Shown: in pieces, positions 57,532-64,000 of the stretch
Numbering within the stretch: position 1 is the first letter of the stretch
Layout of the letters: every line of letters starts with the position of its first letter
NCBI RefSeq assembly: GCF_014648515.1
Contig: NZ_BMRG01000005.1
Location: 275,220 to 339,219 of the forward strand
From: Saccharothrix coeruleofusca
GTDB lineage: Bacteria; Actinomycetota; Actinomycetes; Mycobacteriales; Pseudonocardiaceae
DNA length: 64,000 nucleotides
Direction: 5' to 3'
Position numbers and translations under genes: made by a program
Notes under the pieces: generated by a model
Told to the model about the DNA's origin: nothing
Database searches by the model: none
Seen by the model: the letters and a program-made list of their open reading frames with translations, nothing else

Positions 57532-60500
57532 TGGGGCGGCGCGAGCGCTACGCCCCGCCGCCGGAGCTCGCCGTTAAGGTCGACGAGCTGGGTGCGACGC
57601 GCGCCCGCGTGCCCTACGTGGAACTGCACTGCCACTCCAACTTCAGCTTCCTCGACGGCGCGAGCCACCCGGAGGAGCTGGTGGAGGTCGCGCGGCAGCT
57701 GGGGCTGGACGGCTTGGCGCTCACCGACCACGACGGCATGTACGGGGTGGTCCGGTTCGCCGAAGCGGCCGGGGAGCTGGGCGTGCGCACGGTGTTCGGC
57801 ACCGAGCTGGGGCTCGGCCCGGTCGAGCCGCGCACCGGTTCCCCGGACCCCGGCGGCGAACACCTCCTGCTGCTGGCGACCGGCGCGGACGGCTACCACG
57901 CGCTGTGCCGCACGATCACCACCGGCCAGCTCGCCGAGGGAGCGGAGAAGGGCCGCCCGGTCTACCGGCTGGAGGAGGTCGTCGCCGACACCCGCGACGA
58001 GTGCGTGGTGCTCACCGGCTGCCGCAAGGGCGCGGTGCGCCGGGCGCTGACGCGGCACGGCCCCGAAGCCGCGTTCGCCGAACTGCGTCGCCTGACCGGG
58101 TTGTTCGGCGCGGACCGCGTGTTCGTGGAGCTGACCGACCACGGCTACCCGGAGGATGGCCCGCGCAACGACCTGCTGTGGGGGATGGCCCACGAGCTGG
58201 GGCTGCCGACGGTGGCGACCAACGCGGTGCACTACGCGGTCCCCGCGCGCGGCAGGCTGGCCGCGGTGATGGCGGCGGTGCGCGCACGTCGCGGCCTGGA
58301 CGAGATGGCCGGGTGGTTGCCGCCCGGCCGCACGGCGTGCCTGCGCTCGGGGGAGGAGATGGCGCGCCGGTTCGCCCGCTTCCCCGGCGCGGTGCACCGC
58401 GCCGCCGTGCTGGGCCTGCAGTGCCAGTTCGACCTGCGCCTCATCGCGCCCCGGCTGCCCCCGTTCGACGTGCCGCCCGGCCAGGACGAGAACAGCCACC
58501 TGCGCGAGCTGACCTACCGGGGAGCGGCCCGGCGCTACCGCTCACCCGACGAGAACCCCAAGGCCTACCAGCAGATCGAGCGCGAGCTGAAGGTCATCGA
58601 AGAGCTGGGTTTCCCCGGCTACTTCCTGGTGGTGCACGACATCGTGCGGTTCTGCCGCGAGAACGGCATCCTCTGCCAGGGCCGCGGTTCGGCGGCGAAC
58701 TCCGCGGTCTGCTTCGCGCTGGGCATCACCAACGTCGACGCGGTGCGCTTCGACCTGCTCTTCGAGCGCTTCCTGGCCCCGGCCCGCGACGGACCGCCGG
58801 ACATCGACCTCGACATCGAGTCCGACCGGCGCGAGGAGGTCATCCAGTACGTCTACCGCAAGTACGGGCGCAGGCACGCCGCCCAAGTCGCCAACGTCAT
58901 CAGCTACCGCGCCCGCTCGGCGGTGCGGGACGTGGCGCGGGCGCTGGGTCACTCGGCGGGTCAGCAGGACGCGTGGACCAAGCAGATCGAGCGCTGGGGT
59001 CCGCTGCGGTCCACCGTCGAGGACCACGACATCCCCCGCCCGGTGCTGGAGCTGGCCGCGCAGCTGGAGAACACCCCGCGACACCTGGGCATCCACTCCG
59101 GCGGCATGGTCATCTGCGACCGCCCGGTCAGCGAGGTGTGCCCGGTCGAGCGCGGTCGGATGGCGGACCGCACGGTCTTGCAGTGGGACAAGGACGACTG
59201 CGCCGCCATCGGCTTGGTGAAGTTCGACCTGCTGGGACTGGGCATGCTCTCCGCGCTGCACCACGCGATCGACCTGGTGCGCGAGCACGAGGGGATCGAG
59301 GTCGACCTGGGCGCGCTCGACCTCGAAGACCCCCGCGTCTACGAGATGCTGCGGCGTGCCGACTCCATCGGCGTGTTCCAGGTGGAGAGCCGCGCCCAGA
59401 TGGCGACCCTGCCCCGGCTCAAGCCCAGGCGGTTCTACGACCTCGTGGTCGAGGTCGCGCTGATCCGCCCCGGCCCCATCCAGGGCGGCTCGGTGCACCC
59501 GTACATCCGCCGCCGCAATGGGCAGGAGCGGTGGCGGCACGACCACCCGCTGCTGGCGAGATCCCTCGGCAAGACCTGCGGCGTCCCGCTGTTCCAGGAA
59601 CAGCTGATGCAGATCGCCGTGGACGTCGCCGACTTCACCCCCGCCGAGGCCGACGAGCTGCGCCGCGCCCTGGGCGCCAAGCGCTCCGCATACCGGGTGG
59701 AGCGCCTGCGCGAGCGCTTCTACCGCGGCGCGGCGGCCAACGGCATCGGCGAGGAGCTGGCCGGACGCATCTACGCGAAGCTGCTCGCGTTCGCCGACTT
59801 CGGCTTCCCCGAGAGCCACGCGCTGAGCTTCGCGCACCTGGTGTTCGCCAGCGCCTGGTTCAAGCTCTACCACCCGGCGGCGTTCTGCGCCGCGCTGCTG
59901 CGGGCGCAGCCCATGGGGTTCTACTCGCCGCAGTCCCTGGTCGCCGACGCGCGCAGGCACGGCGTGCGGGTGCTCGGCCCCGACGTCAACGCCAGCCTTC
60001 CGCACGCCACAGTCGAACGGGTCGACGGCGTGCAGGCGGTCCGCATCGGCCTGGCAGGCGTGCGCACCATCGGCGTCCGCGTCGCGGAAACCGTGGTGGC
60101 GCACCGCGAAGCCCACGGTCCCTTCCGGGACATGGCCGACTTCGGCGCACGGGCACGCCTGACCACCCCGCAGGTGGAGGCCCTCGCCACGGCAGGCGCG
60201 TTCGGCTGCTTCGGTGTGGACCGCCGCGCGGCCCTGTGGGCGGCGGGCCCGGTCGCGAAGGCGCGGCCGGACCGCCTGCCCGGCACGGTCGTCGGCACCG
60301 ACGCCCCGCCCCTACCCGGCATGGACGAGGTCGAACTCGCTGCCGCCGACGTCTGGGCGATGGGCCTGTCCCCGGACAGCTTCCCGACGCAGTTCCTCCG
60401 CGACCGGCTGACCGCGCTGGGCGCGCTGCCCATCGCGGCACTGGCCACCGTGCCCCACGGCCGCCGGGTGCTGATCGGCGGCGCGGTCACCCACCGCCAG

Positions 60501-60734
60501 CGCCCCGGAACCGCGGGCGGCGTCACGTTCCTCAACATCGAGGACGAGACGGGCATGGTCAACGTCGTGTGCACGACCGGTCTCTGGGCGCGCTACCGCC
60601 GAGTCGCCAGGACGAGCCCCGCACTGCTCGTCCGCGGCGTGGTCGAGTCGGCCGACGGAGTGGTCAGCCTCCGCGCGGACCGCTTGCAGCACTTGGACCT
60701 GCGCATCCCCTCCCGTTCTCGTGATTTCCGCTGA
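57531..60734 (+). CDS. dnaE2: Error-prone DNA polymerase III alpha subunit DnaE2
   Basis: A 1067-residue C-family polymerase that performs damage-induced mutagenic synthesis with ImuA' and ImuB. The N-terminal PHP domain (YVELHCHSNFSFLDGASHPEEL) leads to the polymerase core with catalytic aspartates in PPDIDLDIESDRREEVI, GRGSAANSAVCFALGI and VEVALIRPGPIQGG, the helix-hairpin-helix region near residue 850, and an OB fold at the C-terminus (VTFLNIEDETGMVNVV). The length fits DnaE2 and is shorter than replicative DnaE1. ATG 57531 overlaps the stop of the small upstream gene. It is SOS-controlled through the LexA box at 54765. Confidence 0.96.
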   Translation: MGRRERYAPPPELAVKVDELGATRARVPYVELHCHSNFSFLDGASHPEELVEVARQLGLDGLALTDHDGMYGVVRFAEAAGELGVRTVFGTELGLGPVEPRTGSPDPGGEHLLLLATGADGYHALCRTITTGQLAEGAEKGRPVYRLEEVVADTRDECVVLTGCRKGAVRRALTRHGPEAAFAELRRLTGLFGADRVFVELTDHGYPEDGPRNDLLWGMAHELGLPTVATNAVHYAVPARGRLAAVMAAVRARRGLDEMAGWLPPGRTACLRSGEEMARRFARFPGAVHRAAVLGLQCQFDLRLIAPRLPPFDVPPGQDENSHLRELTYRGAARRYRSPDENPKAYQQIERELKVIEELGFPGYFLVVHDIVRFCRENGILCQGRGSAANSAVCFALGITNVDAVRFDLLFERFLAPARDGPPDIDLDIESDRREEVIQYVYRKYGRRHAAQVANVISYRARSAVRDVARALGHSAGQQDAWTKQIERWGPLRSTVEDHDIPRPVLELAAQLENTPRHLGIHSGGMVICDRPVSEVCPVERGRMADRTVLQWDKDDCAAIGLVKFDLLGLGMLSALHHAIDLVREHEGIEVDLGALDLEDPRVYEMLRRADSIGVFQVESRAQMATLPRLKPRRFYDLVVEVALIRPGPIQGGSVHPYIRRRNGQERWRHDHPLLARSLGKTCGVPLFQEQLMQIAVDVADFTPAEADELRRALGAKRSAYRVERLRERFYRGAAANGIGEELAGRIYAKLLAFADFGFPESHALSFAHLVFASAWFKLYHPAAFCAALLRAQPMGFYSPQSLVADARRHGVRVLGPDVNASLPHATVERVDGVQAVRIGLAGVRTIGVRVAETVVAHREAHGPFRDMADFGARARLTTPQVEALATAGAFGCFGVDRRAALWAAGPVAKARPDRLPGTVVGTDAPPLPGMDEVELAAADVWAMGLSPDSFPTQFLRDRLTALGALPIAALATVPHGRRVLIGGAVTHRQRPGTAGGVTFLNIEDETGMVNVVCTTGLWARYRRVARTSPALLVRGVVESADGVVSLRADRLQHLDLRIPSRSRDFR

Positions 60735-60830
60735 CGGCGGCGCGTCGAGCGCCGCGGAGGCGGTGGCCATCCGCTCCGCGAGCAGCTCGTACCGCGCCGC
60801 TACCCGGCGATCCGGCTTTTCCGGACCACC

Positions 60831-61391
60831 TCAGGGTCGCGTGTAGACCATGGACACCACGCCGCTGGTGAACGGTCTGCTCGCGACGTGCCGGAACCGG
60901 GTCATCGGGAACGCCCCGTCGAACAGCGGGATGCCCTGGCCCAACACGATCGGGTGGACCTTGAGGTAGAGGTCGTCGATCTCCGGCAGGATGGCGGCGG
61001 CGAGCTTCCCGCCGCCGCACAGCCAGATGCCCAACCCGTCCTCGGCCTTCAGGGCGCGCACCTCCTCCAGCACGTCGCCCCGGATCACCGACACGTCGTC
61101 GGGGGTGTCGGTGATCGTCCTGGACACGACGTACTGGCGCAGGTGCGGGTACGGGCTCGGCAGTCCGTCCGGAACCTGGTAGGTGGCCCGCCCCATGAGC
61201 ACCGTGTCGAAGTTCCGGTTGGGCACGTCGATGCCCAGCGCTTCGCGCCCCTGCGCGGGCAGCGTGTCGGGGAACTTCTCGATCAGGGCCGTCATGTGGT
61301 CGCCCTCGAACAGGAAGTCGCCGAAGCCGCCGTCCGGGTCCGCGATGAACCCGTCCAGCGAGGTGGCGACGAAGTAGGTCAGTTTTCGCAT
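60831..61391 (-). CDS. Dihydrofolate-reductase/RibD C-terminal-like oxidoreductase
   Basis: A 186-residue protein of the YyaP/YwjB-type RibD-C family. It begins MRKLTYFVATSLDGFIADPD, has NFDTVLMGRATYQVPDGL and IWLCGGGKLAAAILPEIDDLYL for NADPH binding, and ends VASRPFTSGVVSMVYTRP. Substrates of these small reductases are usually unknown; dihydrofolate-like pterins or xenobiotics are possible. ATG 61391 follows GGGAGAGGGAA. It is divergent from a TetR regulator that likely represses it. Confidence 0.87.
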   Translation of the reverse strand: MRKLTYFVATSLDGFIADPDGGFGDFLFEGDHMTALIEKFPDTLPAQGREALGIDVPNRNFDTVLMGRATYQVPDGLPSPYPHLRQYVVSRTITDTPDDVSVIRGDVLEEVRALKAEDGLGIWLCGGGKLAAAILPEIDDLYLKVHPIVLGQGIPLFDGAFPMTRFRHVASRPFTSGVVSMVYTRP

Positions 61392-61413
61392 GGTTCCCTC
61401 TCCCCTAGACCAC

Positions 61414-61446
61414 GACAACTGTAGTACTATGGCTGTAGTGGTTGTC
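61414..61446. promoter_or_regulatory. Candidate TetR operator in the reductase-TetR divergent region
   Basis: gacaac (61414-61419) and gttgtc (61441-61446) form the ends of an interrupted inverted repeat, and ctgtagt occurs twice inside it (61419-61425 and 61433-61439). The gap between the two starts is only 66 bases, so one repressor dimer pair could close both promoters. Confidence 0.55.
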
Positions 61447-61457
61447 AAGGAGGCAGC

Positions 61458-62078
61458 ATGACCAGGAATCCGGCCAGGCGAATCTCGCTGGTCAACGCCG
61501 CGATCGAGGTGTTGGCCCGCGATGGCGCGCGCGGTCTGACCTTCCGCGCGGTCGACGCCGAGGCGGGCGTGCCCACCGGCACGGCGTCGAACTACTTCGC
61601 CAACCGCGACGACCTGCTTCGGCAGGTCGGCGAGCACATCCACGTGCGCTTCACGCCCGACCCGGCGAAGGTGGCGGACACCATGCGGGCGCCCGCCGAT
61701 CGCGGGCTGCTCGTCACCCTGATGAAGGACCTGCTCGACAGGTTGAGGAAGGACCGCGCGGCGTACCTGGCCCTGCTGGAACTGCGGCTGGAGGCGACCC
61801 GCCGTCCCGAGTTGCAGGCCGCGCTGACCAAGACGATCAGCGACACCCTGGAAGACAACGTGCGCTTCCACGTCGACTACGGGCTGCCCGGTGACCGCAC
61901 CACCGTGGTTTCGCTCTACCTGGCGATGAGCGGGCTCGTGGTGGAACACCTCACCCTGCCGGAGGTGCTGCCGGAGTCCTCGTTGGAAGGTCTGGTCGAG
62001 GCGCTGGTCGACCGCACCCAGGCGTCGGCCGGGGGCGCGGGCGGCGGGACGGGGAAGGAGGTGGTGCGGGAGCCGTAG
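61458..62078 (+). CDS. TetR-family transcriptional regulator
   Basis: A 206-residue repressor. The helix-turn-helix is ISLVNAAIEVLARDGARGLTFRAVDAEAGVPTGTASNYF, followed by a helical ligand-binding domain of unknown specificity. ATG 61458 has AAGGAGG upstream. It is divergent from the small reductase, the usual arrangement for local autoregulation. Confidence 0.93.
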   Translation: MTRNPARRISLVNAAIEVLARDGARGLTFRAVDAEAGVPTGTASNYFANRDDLLRQVGEHIHVRFTPDPAKVADTMRAPADRGLLVTLMKDLLDRLRKDRAAYLALLELRLEATRRPELQAALTKTISDTLEDNVRFHVDYGLPGDRTTVVSLYLAMSGLVVEHLTLPEVLPESSLEGLVEALVDRTQASAGGAGGGTGKEVVREP

Positions 62079-62163
62079 GCGAGCGCCGGGAAGGCGCGGC
62101 GCGCGGAGACGGCACGCGCGGAGGTAGCCTGCGTGGAAGCAGCCGGCGGTCGCCCTGGCGATG

Positions 62164-62278
62164 GTCGACTCGGCGGTAGTCGGGCCAGCGGTAGTCGACT
62201 CGGCAGCGGTCGGGCCGGTGCCGAGTCGGCCTGGTACCGGTGGGCTCCGGTACCGGTGGGCTCTGGTACCGGTGGGCT
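62164..62278. repeat. Two short tandem-repeat families downstream of tetR
   Basis: A unit of about 28 bases starting gtcgactcggc occurs twice, imperfectly (62164-62191 and 62193-62219). A 16-base unit, ctggtaccggtgggct, follows three times in a row (62231-62246, 62247-62262 with one change, 62263-62278). The array fills most of the 219-base gap between tetR and the convergent DUF3017 gene. No coding role is seen. Confidence 0.9.
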
Positions 62279-62297
62279 CGGGTGGTGGCTGGACCTG

Positions 62298-62600
62298 CTA
62301 GCGGTCCAGCGGCCCGCCGATGATCGTCATGGCCACGACGATCACGGCGAACCCGAAACCGGAGTACAGCAGCGCGTCGATGCTGCGGCTGCGGATCGCG
62401 ATCAACCCGGCCTGCTCGTCGGTCACCAGGACCCGCAGCAGCGCGGCGATCAGCAGCGCCAGGCCGATCAGCACGACGCCCTGCCGCCAGTGGTACTGCA
62501 CGATCCGCACCAGGCCCAGCACCGTCACGCCGAGCACCAGGGCGAACGGCAGGTGCTGGCCCGCCGCGGACCGCCAGCGCTGCTCCGGCATCGTCTCCAC
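62298..62600 (-). CDS. DUF3017 family membrane protein
   Basis: A 100-residue protein starting at GTG 62600, or ATG 62591. Three hydrophobic helices (LPFALVLGVTVLGLVRIV, GVVLIGLALLIAALLRVLV, DALLYSGFGFAVIVVAMTII) separated by a YHWRQ loop and a DEQAGLIAIRSRS segment match DUF3017, which sits beside folD in many actinobacteria. Function is unknown. The gap to the folD stop is ten bases, so it is the second gene of a folD operon. Confidence 0.88.
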   Translation of the reverse strand: METMPEQRWRSAAGQHLPFALVLGVTVLGLVRIVQYHWRQGVVLIGLALLIAALLRVLVTDEQAGLIAIRSRSIDALLYSGFGFAVIVVAMTIIGGPLDR

Positions 62601-62610
62601 CGCTCTGCCC

Positions 62611-63477
62611 TCAGCCGTTCGCGAGGTCGCGCTCAGCCGCCTCGACCGTGTTGGTCAGCAGCATGGCGATGGTCATCGGGCCCGCGCCACCGGGAATCGG
62701 GGCGAGGTACCCCGCGACTTCGGCCACGTCCGGGTGAACGTCGCCCACGAGGCCCTGGTCGGTGCGGGTGATGCCGACGTCGACCACGGCCGCGCCGGGC
62801 TTGACCATGTCGGCGGTGATCAGGCCGGGGCTGCCCGCGCCCGCCACGACGATGTCCGCGCGGCGGACCTCGGCGGCCAGGTCCTTGGTGCCGGTGTGGC
62901 ACAGGGTCACGGTGGCGTTCTCGCTGCGGCGGGTCAGCAGCAGACCGATGGGCCTGCCGACGGTCACGCCGCGGCCGACGACGGTGACGTTCGCGCCCGC
63001 GAGCGGCACGTCGTAGCGGCGCAGCAGTTCCACCACGCCGCGCGGCGTGGCGGGCAGCGGGGCCTCGTCGCCGAGGACGAGCTTGCCCAGGTTGACCGGG
63101 TGCAGGCCGTCGCCGTCCTTGCGCGGGTCGATCCGCTCCAGGATCGGGTTCGGGTCGAGGTGCTTCGGCAGCGGCAGCTGCACGATGTAGGCGGTGCAGG
63201 TCGGGTCGGCGTTGAGCTCGTCGATGACGGCTTCGAGCTGCTCCTGCGTGGTGTCGGCGGGCAGGTCGCGGCGGATGGAGGTGATGCCGACCTTCTCGCA
63301 CGCCTTGTGCTTGCCGCGCACGTAGGAGTGCGAGCCGGGGTCGTCGCCGACCAGCACGGTGGCCAGGCCGGGCGTCACGCCCCGCTCGGCCAGCGCGGCG
63401 ACCCGCGCGCGCAGGTCGTCGAAGATCGCGTCCCTGGTGGCCCTGCCGTTGAGGATCGTCGCCGTCACGCGCCCCAT
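62611..63477 (-). CDS. folD: Bifunctional methylene-THF dehydrogenase/methenyl-THF cyclohydrolase FolD
   Basis: A 288-residue enzyme interconverting 5,10-methylene- and 10-formyl-THF with NADP(H), feeding the purN and purH reactions. The catalytic Lys is in [18 protein letters not shown], with [12 protein letters not shown], the glycine-rich [16 protein letters not shown] and [15 protein letters not shown] as family hallmarks. ATG 63477 was taken; GTG 63468 is possible. It precedes DUF3017 on the same strand and lies seven bases after the DMT transporter stop. Confidence 0.96.
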   Translation of the reverse strand: MGRVTATILNGRATRDAIFDDLRARVAALAERGVTPGLATVLVGDDPGSHSYVRGKHKACEKVGITSIRRDLPADTTQEQLEAVIDELNADPTCTAYIVQLPLPKHLDPNPILERIDPRKDGDGLHPVNLGKLVLGDEAPLPATPRGVVELLRRYDVPLAGANVTVVGRGVTVGRPIGLLLTRRSENATVTLCHTGTKDLAAEVRRADIVVAGAGSPGLITADMVKPGAAVVDVGITRTDQGLVGDVHPDVAEVAGYLAPIPGGAGPMTIAMLLTNTVEAAERDLANG

Positions 63478-63484
63478 CTTCGCA

Positions 63485-64000
63485 TCACCGCCTGCCGGGC
63501 AGCGCGGCGACCACCACCGCCGCCAGGGTCAGCGCGGTGCCCAGCACGGTCACCGGCGCGAGCTGCTGACCTGCGGCGGGGACGACCAGGTCGACCGCGA
63601 GCGCGCCGACCAGCTGTCCCGCGACCTGGCACAGGCCGACCAGCAGCACCCCGATCCAGCGGACCGCGAGGACCGCCGTGCTGATGGTGACCACGCCCAG
63701 CGCGCCGCCCAGGTACAGCCACGGCTGGTCCGGCGCGGTCGCGGGCAGGCCGCGGGCGAGCAGGTCGACCGCGCACACCGCGAGCAGCACCGCGGTGCCG
63801 GTGGCGAAGTTGACCGCGGTGGTGACCGGTGTGCTGCCCGACGCCTCGCGCACCAGGCCGTTGACCGCCTGCTGCCAGCCGAGGCCGATGCCCGCCAGCG
63901 CGGGCAGCAGGGCGGGCCACAGCGCCGACGGCGAGCCGAGGTCGTCCGACACCGCCACGCCCACCGACAGCACGGCGAGCAGGGCCCCGGCCACCCTCGG
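63485..64000 (-). CDS. DMT-family transporter, YdcZ/DUF606 type, 5'-truncated by window edge
   Basis: The frame is open to base 64000, giving 171 residues of the C-terminal part. Five or six hydrophobic helices are visible, and the segment [20 protein letters not shown] with [13 protein letters not shown] is the repeat signature of the YdcZ (DUF606) family. In complete members two such repeats occur, so about half the protein is missing. The substrate is unknown. It appears to be the first visible gene of a transporter-folD-DUF3017 operon. Confidence 0.85.
   Translation of the reverse strand, partial: PRVAGALLAVLSVGVAVSDDLGSPSALWPALLPALAGIGLGWQQAVNGLVREASGSTPVTTAVNFATGTAVLLAVCAVDLLARGLPATAPDQPWLYLGGALGVVTISTAVLAVRWIGVLLVGLCQVAGQLVGALAVDLVVPAAGQQLAPVTVLGTALTLAAVVVAALPGRR

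Overview
The window is very GC-rich, dense actinobacterial chromosome. Gene order matches two Mycobacterium tuberculosis core blocks recalled from memory: tsaD-groES-groEL1-whiB3-sigD-rsdA-guaB2-guaB3-choD-guaA (Rv3419c to Rv3396c) and chorismate mutase-uvrD1/pcrA-M23 peptidase-sucCD-two membrane proteins-purN-purH (Rv0948c to Rv0957). Developmental regulators typical of sporulating actinomycetes (WhiD/WhiB3, a BldM homologue, an SsgA-like protein, a SARP) and the gene content point to the Pseudonocardiales (Actinosynnema/Saccharothrix/Lentzea-like). That placement is an inference, not a measurement. I saw no rRNA, tRNA, CRISPR array, transposase or prophage.

Layout. 1-4.1 kb: 3' end of tsaD and a convergent large SARP-STAND-TPR regulator, separated by a nested palindromic repeat. 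4.2-6.7 kb: an imine-reductase-like enzyme and a Tat-exported PhoD phosphatase with a PHO-box-like site. 6.7-14.4 kb: CIRCE-controlled groES-groEL1, whiB3/whiD, a MerR-type regulator, a helical protein, bldM, sigD-rsdA and a DUF5319 gene. 14.4-25.3 kb: the guanine nucleotide genes guaB2, guaB3 and guaA, with choD and an inserted regulator pair. 25.3-28.8 kb: a PspC/LiaF-like envelope-stress three-gene system. 28.8-39 kb: three Ser/Thr protein kinases and several single-pass membrane proteins, two of which carry the same extracellular fold as two of the kinases, plus an SsgB-like protein and an EamA/LysR divergent pair. 39.4-54.6 kb: an HDAC-like amidohydrolase, chorismate mutase with a candidate Phe/Tyr attenuator, pcrA, an M23 peptidase, a lipase, sucCD, membrane proteins, purN and purH. 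54.7-60.7 kb: the LexA-controlled mutagenesis cassette imuA'-imuB-small ORF-dnaE2. 60.8-64 kb: a reductase/TetR divergent pair, DUF3017, folD and a truncated DMT transporter.

Most notable observations. (1) A 20-codon leader ORF with a Phe-Asp-Phe-Phe-Tyr run upstream of chorismate mutase lies in a complete set of mutually exclusive hairpins, which looks like classical transcription attenuation. (2) One NTF2-like extracellular domain is shared by two kinases and two neighbouring membrane proteins. (3) A dispersed repeat with core gcaagtactacccg is found only in convergent intergenic gaps. (4) purN has no ATG, GTG or TTG available and appears to start at CTG. (5) A 57-codon gene sits between imuB and dnaE2, with TGATG overlaps on both sides. 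(6) The BldM homologue lacks its phosphorylatable aspartate.
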